This document shows, piece after piece, positions 18,318-27,713 of a DNA stretch of 64,000 nt; position 1 is the stretch's first letter; each line of letters begins with the position of its first letter. The notes beneath the pieces are model-generated. The model searched no databases and was not told the DNA's origin. It worked only from the letters and a program-made list of their open reading frames with translations. The position numbers and the translations under genes are program-made. Source of the DNA: Polaribacter litorisediminis (GTDB taxonomy: Bacteria > Bacteroidota > Bacteroidia > Flavobacteriales > Flavobacteriaceae); the NCBI RefSeq assembly GCF_019968605.1, contig NZ_CP082966.1, positions 1,537,001-1,601,000 on the forward strand, in the 5' to 3' direction.

Positions 18318-20507
18318 TTATTTAACTCTTGGATCTTGACTCATTTCGATTTTATATTCTTTTGGTGGATTGGCTTTCATAAGATACTTTAAAAAATAAT
18401 CCCAGCGTCTGCGCATAATATAATAACTATCTCTACCATAGCCATGTCTGGCATTTGGAAGCAAGATAAAATCGAAATCTTTATTCGCTTTAATCAACGC
18501 ATCGGCTACCAAATAAGAATTATAAGGAGGCACATTATCATCCATACCTCCATGAATGAGTAATAATTTTCCTTTTAAATTTTTAGCAAGCGTCTGATTT
18601 GCTTGTTTTTCATAGTTTGATACGCCATCATTATCAAAAGTCTCCAGACCTATATAACGCTCTCCCCAATCGTCTTCGTAATTTCTGTTATCATGGTTTC
18701 CTGATTCTGAAATTCCTACTTTGAAAAAATCAGGATATTGGAACATTGCTGCTGCAGTTGCAAAACCACCTCCTGAGTGTCCCCAAATTCCGACTTTCTC
18801 CAAATCTAGAAACTTGTATTTGTCTTGCAATTGTTTCAACCCTGAAATCTGATCTGACAAGGTATTTTCTCCCATGTTTCCATAACATGCATCATGAAAA
18901 GATTTTGATCTATTTGGATTACAACTCCCTTCAATTTGCACAACAACAAAACCCAATTCAGCTAGTGCTTGATTATCTCCCCTTGAAGCACGAAAACTCC
19001 ATGAGCCAACACTACCTCCCTGAGGACCAGGATATATATAAACAATCACTGGTAATTTCTCATCAGCTTTTATTTCCTTAGGAGTGTATAAAAGCCCATA
19101 TAAATCCCACTCCCCATTGCCTGATTTTACTTTAAATGGAGTTGCAGGTTTCCATCCTGTCGCTTTCAATCTTGAAATATCCGTCTTTTCTAAAACACTT
19201 ACTAGTTTGCCTTTGATGTTTTTTACTTGATGTATAGGTGGTACATCCGCCTGCGAATAGGAATCAATAAAATAATTTCCGTTAGGAGATACATTAATGC
19301 TGTGATGTCCTATTTCTGGCGTTAATAACTTTAACTTTTTACCATTAAAGTCAACTTGATACAAATAACTAAAATAAGGATTGTCTTTTCCTTCATGATG
19401 ACTTGCTATAAAATAAATTTTACGATTTTTCTCATCGATTTTTACAATTTCACGAACTACATAATCTCCATTAGTAATCTGATTTTTTACAACTCCAGTG
19501 TTGGCGTCATACAAGTATAAATGCCCCCAGTCACTTTTTTCTGAATACCAGATTATCTCATTAGTTTTTGAGAAGTACCTCCAATTGATTCCTCCTTGAC
19601 CAGATTCATATTGCGTAGCTACAGTTTCTTCAAAAATATCTTTAACTTCCCCTGTTTCTGTATTGGCTATTCTTATATTTTCTTGTTTATGATCACGACT
19701 TGTAGACACAAAAACAAGTTGTTTGCTATCTTCACTCCAAGCCACATCATCAAAACCACCTTCGCATGAAATATCATCACATAATGTTCCACGTCTCGCA
19801 TCAGAGGCCATTTTTAATTTAATTATTTTTGGATCTTTATGAATATCAATGATCACTCTATGAATACGAATGATGGCTGAATCTCCAGGAATAGGATATT
19901 TCCACTCTTTTAACTCTGGTGCACCTACTTTAGTCTTCACCAAATACATGTTGCTTACATGTCTTTGATCTTGCTGAAATGTTGCTATTTTTTTCGAATC
20001 AGGAGACCAACTCAAAATAGGTCGATCACTATGTTTCCAACCAGCATTGTCGGTTGCATAACCAAAATCTTTTACACCATCTTTGGTTAAGGCGATTTCT
20101 TTGCCTGTTGCTACTTCTTTTAAATATAAATTCCAATCTTTAATAAAAGCCACATACTTGCCATCTGGTGACAATATCTCTGTATAAGATCCCCCTTTTT
20201 TATCTACTGAAACATTCGCTTTCTCGAATAATTCCTTTTGAGAATCTGCTAGTATTTGCTCCTTATTTTTAGGGTCAAACAACTTGAATTCCATTTTATT
20301 TTCAGTCAATGATCGATACCAAAGTCTGCCATCTGGCAACCACCTTGGTCTTATATTATTATCTATCAATTTATTTGTATTTACTGATAGCGTTGCTGCT
20401 GCACGATCATAATCTGCATTTGAATATGTTCTAGCGTTTTGTCCTTGTCCTTTGGTGCTTATTAAAAGAACTAAAAATAAGAATAGAGGAATAAGTTTAC
20501 TTTTCAT
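18318..20507 (-). CDS. S9 family dipeptidyl peptidase IV-like serine peptidase
   Basis: An exported 729-residue peptidase that should release N-terminal dipeptides from proline-containing peptides. The ATG at 20507 gives a clean signal peptide (MKSKLIPLFLFLVLLIST); an in-frame ATG 11 codons upstream would only lengthen the N-terminus. An N-terminal beta-propeller (DPPIV_N, about residues 60-450) carries several SPDxK/SEDSK blades. The C-terminal alpha/beta-hydrolase domain has the nucleophile in GIWGHSGGGFA, the acid in GGMDDNVPPYNS and the catalytic His in NARHGYG. The oxyanion and proline pocket region YIYPGPQGGSV is present. It should act in the periplasm in peptide breakdown. Confidence 0.9.
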   Translation of the reverse strand: MKSKLIPLFLFLVLLISTKGQGQNARTYSNADYDRAAATLSVNTNKLIDNNIRPRWLPDGRLWYRSLTENKMEFKLFDPKNKEQILADSQKELFEKANVSVDKKGGSYTEILSPDGKYVAFIKDWNLYLKEVATGKEIALTKDGVKDFGYATDNAGWKHSDRPILSWSPDSKKIATFQQDQRHVSNMYLVKTKVGAPELKEWKYPIPGDSAIIRIHRVIIDIHKDPKIIKLKMASDARRGTLCDDISCEGGFDDVAWSEDSKQLVFVSTSRDHKQENIRIANTETGEVKDIFEETVATQYESGQGGINWRYFSKTNEIIWYSEKSDWGHLYLYDANTGVVKNQITNGDYVVREIVKIDEKNRKIYFIASHHEGKDNPYFSYLYQVDFNGKKLKLLTPEIGHHSINVSPNGNYFIDSYSQADVPPIHQVKNIKGKLVSVLEKTDISRLKATGWKPATPFKVKSGNGEWDLYGLLYTPKEIKADEKLPVIVYIYPGPQGGSVGSWSFRASRGDNQALAELGFVVVQIEGSCNPNRSKSFHDACYGNMGENTLSDQISGLKQLQDKYKFLDLEKVGIWGHSGGGFATAAAMFQYPDFFKVGISESGNHDNRNYEDDWGERYIGLETFDNDGVSNYEKQANQTLAKNLKGKLLLIHGGMDDNVPPYNSYLVADALIKANKDFDFILLPNARHGYGRDSYYIMRRRWDYFLKYLMKANPPKEYKIEMSQDPRVK

Positions 20508-20832
20508 AAATGGAATTTTAGAAGTTTGGGAATGTTTCATTGATAAAATTTTAATAACAAATACTAATCTTTCAAAGTACTAAATAAATTTCGAACCAAG
20601 AAATGTAGCAGAAAATCTTGTAAATTTAAGTAATTGGCTTTAAAACTCCGATGAACCTAATGCGCTTAAGTAATAAAAAGCAGCTAATAACTATGTGATG
20701 AACATTCATTTACCAACCCCAAGGCTCAGTATTTGAGGGATTCCCCAAAATGGTAAAAAAATACAATTCTTCATTATAAGCAATCAACAATTATTAAGTT
20801 CTTTAAGAGTTCGATTTGTCTTCATTATAATC
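20508..20832. other. Gene-free stretch, nothing recognised
   Basis: These 325 bases lie between the DPP-IV-like gene and the PLDc_N gene. They should hold the peptidase promoter and the 3' region of the PLDc_N gene. I see no convincing hairpin terminator, repeat family member, RNA motif or gene remnant. Confidence 0.4.
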
Positions 20833-21054
20833 TTAGTGAATATTTAACTTTTTACGCTTCCCAATAGACAAATACAAGATTGAACCTAAAATAGGAAGAA
20901 ATATGACTACTAAAATCCAAATTAGTTTATCATTATTCTCAAACTTATGCTTCAGTAAATTTATTAAGCAATAAATCGAAAGTAGAATTGAAACAAGAAA
21001 CGATATTTGCATTATTATAAGCCCTAGAGAAAATTCAGAAATTAGTGTTTCCAT
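20833..21054 (-). CDS. PLDc_N domain small membrane protein
   Basis: A 73-residue membrane protein with two hydrophobic segments (about 10-34 and 44-63) and the phospholipase D-nuclease N-terminal pattern: a first helix with YCLINLLKH, a short charged loop, then KLIWILVVIFLPILGSILYL and a basic tail GKRKK. In larger proteins this domain precedes cardiolipin synthase; here it stands alone, a common form in Bacteroidetes. Its own role is unknown. Confidence 0.8.
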   Translation of the reverse strand: METLISEFSLGLIIMQISFLVSILLSIYCLINLLKHKFENNDKLIWILVVIFLPILGSILYLSIGKRKKLNIH

Positions 21055-21181
21055 AAAATAATATTTAGTTCATCTTTTTTAATTCATCATGTAAAACTTA
21101 AATTCAAGTTTATATATCAGAAAAATAGTCTCTTTTCTTTTTGAATGATACAGTGAGACCAAGTTAATTGTATGTTCTTTT

Positions 21182-21403
21182 TCATTTGCTAATCATGTCT
21201 AAATACAACTGTTCTACTTTAGCTCTTGCCCAAGGTGTTGTTCTTAAAAACTTTAAACTCGATTTGTAGGTTGGGTTATTTTTAAAGGCATTAATGTTTA
21301 GTAGGTCTCCCATTTCTTCCCAACCATATTCAAGAAATAATTCTTCTAACATGGTTGCTAGTTTTATTCCATGAAGTGGGTTATTGGGTTGTTCTTTACT
21401 CAT
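21182..21403 (-). CDS. VF530 family DNA-binding protein
   Basis: A 73-residue protein matching the VF530 (formerly DUF2132) family over its whole length: NPLHGIKLATMLEELFLEYG, a W-containing turn, INAFKNNPTYKSSLKFLR and the closing TPWARAKVEQLYL helix. A member of this family was described as a small alpha-helical protein that binds DNA; the cellular role is unclear. The start ATG directly abuts the stop of the neighbouring oxidoreductase gene in the same transcription direction, so it is the last gene of the pepP-oxidoreductase-VF530 operon. Confidence 0.85.
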   Translation of the reverse strand: MSKEQPNNPLHGIKLATMLEELFLEYGWEEMGDLLNINAFKNNPTYKSSLKFLRTTPWARAKVEQLYLDMISK

Positions 21404-22069
21404 TTATTTTTTAGATTTAGCAATTTCTTCTAGTTCATTAGAACTAAAAATAGTTTGATTTTGTGGATGATTCGCCAGCTTTTTCATGGCAATAGCAATT
21501 GTTTTCGGATGAATCATTTTATATTTTTTGAATCCGCCAACAAACAGTGGGTTTAATAAACTCATAACTCCTTTAGCAATTCGTTCTCCTACTCTATTTT
21601 CATCACGATTTCCGCCAATTAAAGAAGGTCTTACAATATAGGTGTTTTGAATGTTTTGTTGTAAAATAGTACGTTCCATTTCGCCTTTTGTTTTATTGTA
21701 AAAAACAGTGCTGTTTTCGTTTGCACCCATAGAAGACATCACTACAAAAGTTTGTATATGATTCTTTTTAGCAAGTTTTGCCGCAGCTACAGGAATTCCG
21801 AAATCAATAGCTTTGTAACGATTTTTATCTTTTGTTTTAGCGGCAGTTGTGCCAATACAACAAAAGACTTCGTCTGCCGTAAAATCTTTTGCAGAGGTCT
21901 CTAAATTTAAAAGATCAACTATAAATTCTTCTATTTTTTCTGATGAGTTTGCTACAGAATTTCTAGAAAATAATTTAATAGTGCTATAGTTTTTATCTGC
22001 TATCAATTGCTCTAAGAGCATACCTCCTGTTAAACCTGTAGCTCCTAAAATTATGGCTGTTTTGTTCAT
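21404..22069 (-). CDS. NAD(P)H-binding oxidoreductase, atypical SDR (HTATIP2-like)
   Basis: A 221-residue Rossmann-fold protein with the nucleotide-binding motif AIILGATGLTGGMLLEQL at the N-terminus, an acidic/charged second strand (IKLFSRNSV), VFCCIGTTAAKTKDK, and VVMSSMGANENSTVFYNKTK, which places a tyrosine-lysine pair in the usual SDR region. It ends in a short C-terminal helix, as in HTATIP2/CC3-like atypical SDRs. The substrate is unknown. Its ATG shares one base with the stop of the upstream aminopeptidase gene (TAATG), so the two are coupled. Confidence 0.8.
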   Translation of the reverse strand: MNKTAIILGATGLTGGMLLEQLIADKNYSTIKLFSRNSVANSSEKIEEFIVDLLNLETSAKDFTADEVFCCIGTTAAKTKDKNRYKAIDFGIPVAAAKLAKKNHIQTFVVMSSMGANENSTVFYNKTKGEMERTILQQNIQNTYIVRPSLIGGNRDENRVGERIAKGVMSLLNPLFVGGFKKYKMIHPKTIAIAMKKLANHPQNQTIFSSNELEEIAKSKK

Positions 22070-23697
22070 TATTTATCTAAATCTGGTAAAACAAAATCAT
22101 TTAAAACTGATTTTTTTGCCATCATTTTTTCAATTTCTTCTGATTTTCTAGGAGCTTCTCCTGATAAATTTACAGGTTTTCCATCAGTAACTAAAATATC
22201 ATCTTCAATTCTTACTGCTATTCCCCACCATTTTTTATCACAAGGACTTCCTTCAGGAATATAAACTCCGGGCTCCATAGTAACTACCATATTTTTCTCA
22301 AAAGTTTCATAATTACCTGGATCATGCACATCTAATCCAATGTGGTGTGATGTTCCATGCGGCATATAAGGATGCTCTTCATCAACAGATTTAATAATCC
22401 CTAATTTTACCAATCCTTCATTAATTAATTTTTCTGCAGTAGCTCTTGGAGTGCTCATTTTCTCTCCTATTACATATTTTGCAATACCAGCTTCCTGTCC
22501 AGCATAGACCAAATCATAAATCGCTTTTTGTTCTGGAGTAAATTTCCCACTGGCAGGAATTGTTCTAGTTACATCTGCGGTAAAACCTCTATATTCTGCT
22601 CCTAAATCCATTAAAACCAAATCATTACCCACCTTAGTTTTATTATTTTCTATGTAATGTAAAATACATCCGTTGTTTCCAGCACCCACAATTGAAGGAT
22701 AGCCTTCATATTCCGCGCCATATTTTTTATAAACAAATTCATGAATACCTTGCAATTCTACTTCAGACATGTGAGGTTTCATGGCTTTCATTACCTCAAC
22801 TTGTCCAATTGCTGAAATACGGACAGCCTTCGTTAATAGTTTCATTTCTTCTTCCGTTTTTATTTCTCTCATAGTTGCCATTTGAGAAGGAAAAAAATCT
22901 AAATCAATATTTGTTTGTGGCTGAAGCGCTAAACTAACTTTTTGTTGATAGTCTTGAGCTAATTTTTCATCAGAAGCATTTATATAATTTTGAATAAACT
23001 TGTCTTCTTTTAATTCGGAATATTGCTCTTGAAGACCTTTAATTCTAGCAACTGTTTCTTCTCTTTTTTCTGGTGTAGTTTCTTTTATAAGACTGTAAAA
23101 ATATTTTTTCATTGGAGATAAAAAAATTGCAGGATTATACCCAGACTTTTGCTTAAAACTCTTTACTAATTTAAAAACATCTGCATTATCATTAGAGTTT
23201 CTATGATCATCTTTAAATTTACCCTCAATAAAAACTTTGTCAAACTTTTTGAAATCAATTTTAGAATTGATAAAATCAATACCATTAAAAGCTAAATCAA
23301 ATCCTAGTTCATTTTTGGCGCCTTCAACTCCTAAACGTTTACCATTCCATTGTTCTGCTCTTTTGTTTCTTTTTTGCACATATAAAATTTCGTTATACGA
23401 GTTTCCATTTTCATCCGTTTGATCTTCAGAAAACACGACCAAAACTGCATTAGGCTCTCTATATCCTGTTAAATAATAGAAGTTTGGATCTTGATGAAAA
23501 ACATAATCCACATCATTCGCTCGATTTCTTATGGAATTAGAAAATACTACGGAAACTGAATTTTCAGGCATTTTAGACCTTAAAACCTCTCGTCTATCTT
23601 TGTGAAATTCTTTGGACAAAAAGTCCGTTGGCGTTTGCGAAATAAGTTTTGTTGATAAAAATAAAAAGGTAACTATAAGAATTTTAAAAAACTTCAT
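22069..23697 (-). CDS. Exported Xaa-Pro aminopeptidase (aminopeptidase P, M24B)
   Basis: A 542-residue metallopeptidase that should remove N-terminal residues before proline. ATG at 23697 gives a signal peptide (MKFFKILIVTFLFLSTKLIS); an in-frame ATG nine codons upstream is less likely. An N-terminal aminopeptidase P domain (VFHQDPNFYYLTGYREPNAV) precedes the pita-bread catalytic domain. The metal ligands are visible: DLGAEYRGFTADVTRTIP (two Asp), GTSHHIGLDVHD (His), VTMEPGVYIPEG (Glu) and GIAVRIEDDILV (Glu). Together with the S9 peptidase nearby it points to breakdown of proline-rich peptides outside the cytoplasm. Confidence 0.92.
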   Translation of the reverse strand: MKFFKILIVTFLFLSTKLISQTPTDFLSKEFHKDRREVLRSKMPENSVSVVFSNSIRNRANDVDYVFHQDPNFYYLTGYREPNAVLVVFSEDQTDENGNSYNEILYVQKRNKRAEQWNGKRLGVEGAKNELGFDLAFNGIDFINSKIDFKKFDKVFIEGKFKDDHRNSNDNADVFKLVKSFKQKSGYNPAIFLSPMKKYFYSLIKETTPEKREETVARIKGLQEQYSELKEDKFIQNYINASDEKLAQDYQQKVSLALQPQTNIDLDFFPSQMATMREIKTEEEMKLLTKAVRISAIGQVEVMKAMKPHMSEVELQGIHEFVYKKYGAEYEGYPSIVGAGNNGCILHYIENNKTKVGNDLVLMDLGAEYRGFTADVTRTIPASGKFTPEQKAIYDLVYAGQEAGIAKYVIGEKMSTPRATAEKLINEGLVKLGIIKSVDEEHPYMPHGTSHHIGLDVHDPGNYETFEKNMVVTMEPGVYIPEGSPCDKKWWGIAVRIEDDILVTDGKPVNLSGEAPRKSEEIEKMMAKKSVLNDFVLPDLDK

Positions 23698-23826
23698 GCT
23701 GGTATTTTTTAGATGTTTTCTCAAAAGTAATATTATTTCTTTTTTATTTGTGAATATTTACAGATTTTTATTGCTAGGTTATTATGAATTTTTCAATAAT
23801 TTAGCCGAAATTTAAAGAATTATCAA

Positions 23827-24912
23827 ATGAAAAATATAGCATTACATCACGTTCACGAAAATTTAGGAGCAAAAATAGTGCCTTTTGCCGGTTATAATAT
23901 GCCGGTATCTTATGAAGGTGTTACCGCAGAACATCTTACTGTTAGGGAATCTGTAGGAGTTTTTGATGTAAGTCATATGGGAGAGTTTTTAGTTTCTGGA
24001 GAAAATGCTTTGGCATTGATTCAAAAAGTAACCTCTAATGATGCTTCTAAATTGGCAATTGGTGATGCTCAATATAGCTGTTTCCCAAATGAGGAAAATG
24101 GAATCGTAGATGATTTAATCTGTTACCGCATAAAAGAGCATCAATATTTATTGGTCGTAAATGCATCAAATATTGAAAAAGATTGGAATTGGATTTCTAA
24201 ATATAATTCAGCATTTAAAGCTGACTTAAAAGATTTGTCAGACGATTATTCTTTATTAGCCATTCAAGGGCCAAAAGCAGTTGAGGCAATGCAGTCTTTA
24301 TCTTCTTTAGACTTAGCAGACATTCCTTTTTATAAATTTAAGGTTGGTGATTTTGCAGGAATTGAGCATGTTATTATTTCGGCAACTGGATATACAGGTT
24401 CTGGAGGATTTGAGATTTATTGTAAAAATTCTGAAGTTGAACAGATTTGGAATAAAGTATTTGAGGCAGGAGCAGATTTTGGTATCAAGCCAATTGGTTT
24501 AGCCGCAAGAGATACTTTGCGTTTAGAAATGGGGTATTGTTTGTATGGAAATGATATTGATGATACTACTTCTCCCATTGAAGCAGGTCTAGGATGGATT
24601 ACAAAATTTACGAAAGATTTTGTAAATGCTGATGCTTTAGCAAAACAAAAAGCAGAAAAACCTGAAAGAAGATTGGTTGCTTTTGAGCTAAATGAAAGAG
24701 GCATACCAAGACAAGGGTACGACATTGTAGACGGTAATGGAAATGTCATCGGTAACGTAACTTCTGGAACCATGAGTCCTAATTTAGGAAAAGGGATTGG
24801 TATGGGATATGTACCTACTTCCTTTGCAAAATTAGGAACTCAAATTTACATTCAAGTTCGTAAAAAAGCGATTCCCGCAACAATTGTGAAATTACCATTT
24901 TATAAAGGATAA
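23827..24912 (+). CDS. gcvT: Glycine cleavage system T protein (aminomethyltransferase)
   Basis: A 361-residue GcvT, which transfers the methylene group from aminomethylated H protein to tetrahydrofolate and releases ammonia. The family hallmarks run in order: [60 protein letters not shown] (with the catalytic Asp region), [35 protein letters not shown] and a C-terminal domain with [19 protein letters not shown]. It is followed by a hairpin terminator and appears to be monocistronic. No gcvH or gcvP gene is seen nearby. Confidence 0.95.
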   Translation: MKNIALHHVHENLGAKIVPFAGYNMPVSYEGVTAEHLTVRESVGVFDVSHMGEFLVSGENALALIQKVTSNDASKLAIGDAQYSCFPNEENGIVDDLICYRIKEHQYLLVVNASNIEKDWNWISKYNSAFKADLKDLSDDYSLLAIQGPKAVEAMQSLSSLDLADIPFYKFKVGDFAGIEHVIISATGYTGSGGFEIYCKNSEVEQIWNKVFEAGADFGIKPIGLAARDTLRLEMGYCLYGNDIDDTTSPIEAGLGWITKFTKDFVNADALAKQKAEKPERRLVAFELNERGIPRQGYDIVDGNGNVIGNVTSGTMSPNLGKGIGMGYVPTSFAKLGTQIYIQVRKKAIPATIVKLPFYKG

Positions 24913-24927
24913 AGTTACTCGATGTAA

Positions 24928-24954
24928 AACCTCACAAAGTTTGTGAGGTTTTTT
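24928..24954 (+). terminator. Terminator after gcvT
   Basis: AACCTCACAAA pairs perfectly with TTTGTGAGGTT and is followed by TTTT. It lies 16 bases after the gcvT stop. Confidence 0.85.
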
Positions 24955-24999
24955 ATTGCAAAAGGCCTTTTATTTTCAGAATTTTCAAAAAAATAAAGT

Positions 25000-26115
25000 A
25001 TGAATTGTTTACTGACAGGTGGTGGCGGAATTGTAGGAAGTCATATACTTTTTGAATGGATTCGAAAAGCCATTGTTGAGCAATCTGTAAATCATCTTTT
25101 TGTCATTATAAGAGATAGCGCCAAACCTGCAAAGCAACGTTTACTCGATATTTTACAAGATCCATCTCGCCCAGCATTTTTAAATCAATTTACCTTAAAG
25201 GAGTGTTTGCAAAAAGTTACTTTAATCGCTGGTAACTTATCTGACATCAACAAAAAAACAATAGAAAACTATAGTTTTGACACTGTTATACACTGTGCAG
25301 GGTCTACAAGTTTGTTACACACCAACGATTCTAAAGAAAAAGTGCACACAGAAAATTACTTGATTACCAAACATCTTTTAGAACAATTACCCCAAGCGGT
25401 TAATCGTTTTATTTATATCAGCACTGCATATTCTTTTGGTATTCAAAAAGAAAAGGTCGATGAACAAATTGAAAATTACCAAGTTTCTACTTTTAGAAAT
25501 CCTTATGAGGAATCGAAATATAAAAGTGAAATCTTTGTAAAGAAAACATGTAAACTTAAAAAGATACATTGTCAAATTTTAAGACCTAGTATTATTTGTG
25601 GTCGGTTGATAGAATTTCCTTTGTATGAAACTCCAAAATTTGATGTTTTTTATTCATTAGCGATGTTTCTAGCAAAATATGCACACAAATCAAAAGATAA
25701 TTTTAGAGTTTGGATAGATAAAAAAAGTGGTTTAAATATTGTTCCTGTAGATTTTGTTGCAAAAGCGATTTTATATGCTTTTTTAAACCCCACTATCAAG
25801 GAACTTAATATTATAAATCCTAAACAAATATTGCATACGGATTATGTAGAGAATTATTTAGACTATTTTAAAATCAATTCTTTTGAATATGTGGAGGATA
25901 AACCAAAAAATCTTAATGCTTTTGAGCAATTATATTATAAAACCATTGGATTTATTTTCGAAAAATATGTTTCTGTTCCAGATTTACAGTTTGAGCCCGC
26001 GCAAATATTAAAGCTAATCAACTCATTAAAGTTAGCGAAAAATCTAGGAGTTCATGACAACTTTATGAAACTGATTCATTTTTCAGTGGAAAAGGAATTT
26101 AAAAAAAGTTATTAA
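25000..26115 (+). CDS. SDR-family NAD(P)-dependent reductase, thioester-reductase-like
   Basis: A 371-residue Rossmann protein of the NAD_binding_4 (thioester reductase/male sterility) type. The cofactor loop is LLTGGGGIVGSHIL at residues 4-17, followed by VIIRDS after the second strand, VTLIAGNLSD, VIHCAGSTSLLH, FIYISTAYSFG and the catalytic NPYEESKYKSE (Tyr-x3-Lys). The second half binds substrate: LRPSIICG and NIVPVDFVAKAI are typical. Members reduce fatty acyl thioesters or act as epimerases; the substrate here is unknown. It is followed by the YdjM-like gene on the same strand. Confidence 0.75.
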   Translation: MNCLLTGGGGIVGSHILFEWIRKAIVEQSVNHLFVIIRDSAKPAKQRLLDILQDPSRPAFLNQFTLKECLQKVTLIAGNLSDINKKTIENYSFDTVIHCAGSTSLLHTNDSKEKVHTENYLITKHLLEQLPQAVNRFIYISTAYSFGIQKEKVDEQIENYQVSTFRNPYEESKYKSEIFVKKTCKLKKIHCQILRPSIICGRLIEFPLYETPKFDVFYSLAMFLAKYAHKSKDNFRVWIDKKSGLNIVPVDFVAKAILYAFLNPTIKELNIINPKQILHTDYVENYLDYFKINSFEYVEDKPKNLNAFEQLYYKTIGFIFEKYVSVPDLQFEPAQILKLINSLKLAKNLGVHDNFMKLIHFSVEKEFKKSY

Positions 26116-26205
26116 TATTCCTATTTAGATTTAAAAAAAAAATCTTCTTTTGTTGCCTATACTCCACTAAAAAAATTACTTTAACACAAAAAATATTTCT
26201 ATTTA

Positions 26206-27204
26206 TTGGATTCATTAACTCAAATTGTTTTAGGTGCCGCTGTTGGCGAAGCTGTTCTCGGTAGAAAAATTGGCAACAAAGCCATGCTATATGGTGCCAT
26301 TGCAGGTACAATTCCGGATTTAGATGTCATATCCTCATTTTTTACAGATACAGTTACTGCATTAGAAATGCACCGAGGTTTTACCCACTCTATTTTTTTC
26401 TCGGTTGTTTTTGCACCCATTTTTGCTTTCATTGTAAGTAGATACGAGCGTTATAAAAACATAAAAGATTGGTCTTGGCTTTTCTTTTGGGCATTTTTAA
26501 CACATTCTATTTTAGATGCACAAACAACTTGGGGAACACAACTTTTTTGGCCTTTAGATATTAGATTAGCTTTTAAAAATATTTTTGTAGTTGATCCTTT
26601 ATATACAATTCCCTTTTTAGTTTTTTTAATTTTAGCAATGCGTCAAAAAAAGGAAGCGAAAAAAAGACGTGTTTATAATAATTTAGGGCTATTTGTTAGC
26701 AGTAGTTATTTGATACTTACTTTATTTTTAAAGTGGTTTGCGTATCAAAATTTTAGTCAAGAACTTAAAAACCAAAATATCCATTATAAAGCATTTACAG
26801 TAAAACCAACGCCTCTAAATACTATTCTGTGGACTGCAAATGTAGAAACCGAAAATTCTTTTTTAATCGGATATAATTCTTTTTTTGATAAAAATCCGAT
26901 TCAATTTTCTAGGTATCCAAAAAATCATCATTTATTGGGCGATTTAGCGAATCATCCAAAAATAAAAAGAATGATTAAAATTTCTAAAGGTTTTTACACC
27001 ATTAATGAGCTAAATAACGTTTTATATTTTAATGATTTACGATTTGGTGTTTTAAGCATTCAAACGAATGCCAAAAATTTTGTTTTTAAATATGCAATTG
27101 AGTTAGATGAAGAAGGAACACCCTTTTTTATGGAGGAGACTAAAGAAAAACAAGAAGGTAAAAAATTATTATCCGATTTATGGATTAGAATTAAAGGAAA
27201 TTGA
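26206..27204 (+). CDS. YdjM-like membrane-bound metal-dependent hydrolase
   Basis: A 332-residue integral membrane protein of the YdjM/LexA-binding family. The N-terminus MDSLTQIVLGAAVGEAVLG, the GTIPDLDVI motif and the EMHRGFTHSIFFSV motif, plus AFLTHSILDAQTTWGTQLFWP, give the conserved His/Asp set thought to bind metal. Four or so hydrophobic segments lie in the first 190 residues; the C-terminal 140 residues form a soluble domain. The start is TTG at 26206, which gives the family N-terminus. The hydrolase activity is a family prediction. Confidence 0.85.
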   Translation: MDSLTQIVLGAAVGEAVLGRKIGNKAMLYGAIAGTIPDLDVISSFFTDTVTALEMHRGFTHSIFFSVVFAPIFAFIVSRYERYKNIKDWSWLFFWAFLTHSILDAQTTWGTQLFWPLDIRLAFKNIFVVDPLYTIPFLVFLILAMRQKKEAKKRRVYNNLGLFVSSSYLILTLFLKWFAYQNFSQELKNQNIHYKAFTVKPTPLNTILWTANVETENSFLIGYNSFFDKNPIQFSRYPKNHHLLGDLANHPKIKRMIKISKGFYTINELNNVLYFNDLRFGVLSIQTNAKNFVFKYAIELDEEGTPFFMEETKEKQEGKKLLSDLWIRIKGN

Positions 27205-27264
27205 GATTTCTAAAAATTCTTTTTATCCTATAATAATTATAGAAATCTATTCTTAAAAAATTTG

Positions 27265-27429
27265 TTATGATATTGATTTGATTCGAATCACTTTTAACTT
27301 TTTTACCCGATTCCTTACATTGCTTATCAACACTAATAAAGAAAAAAGCACCAAAACTAAAACTGAATACTCAAAAAATTGAACTGCTAAAGTTTTAAAA
27401 AAAACTAAATTAAAAGATTGAATTAACAT
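27265..27429 (-). CDS. Possible small membrane protein (54 residues)
   Basis: In the 509-base gap between convergent genes the minus strand has an ATG at 27429 and 54 codons to a TAA at 27265. The product begins MLIQSFNLVFFKTLAVQFFE, has one strong hydrophobic segment (SVLVLVLFSLLVLISNV, about 22-38) and ends in a basic tail (RNRVKKLKVIRIK). That is a typical single-pass topology. There is no homologue I recognise and no clear promoter, so this may be chance. The rest of the gap holds only the terminator at 27615-27646. Confidence 0.3.
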   Translation of the reverse strand: MLIQSFNLVFFKTLAVQFFEYSVLVLVLFSLLVLISNVRNRVKKLKVIRIKSIS

Positions 27430-27614
27430 AAGTATATATTTTAGATACTCAAAAGTACTATTTATACAAATAGTTGTTTATACTTATTATTCAGATGACC
27501 TTTATCTATCGATGAACTGAAGTTTACAGACGATAAATTTGTTTGAAAAAAGATATTTCATGTTAATTTTATTGAACTTTTGCTAGAATACTCTACAGTA
27601 ACTATAAAAATAAA

Positions 27615-27646
27615 AAATCGTCTAAAAAAATATTTTTAGACGATTT
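27615..27646. terminator. Bidirectional hairpin between convergent genes
   Basis: AAATCGTCTAAAAA pairs with TTTTTAGACGATTT around a short loop. The A-rich left side and T-rich right side allow termination from both directions. It serves the ychF gene on the minus strand and, more distantly, the YdjM-like gene. Confidence 0.7.
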
Positions 27647-27713
27647 AAACTGCTTACTATTTAATGCTAAACAAGTTTACTATTTAAGGAGGTGTACTTT
27701 AACCTTTATTTAG

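Noticed and set aside
20508..20832. Possible remnant with an AACCTAATGCGCTTAAG segment
   Set aside because: No frame of meaningful length and no recognised repeat or RNA motif.
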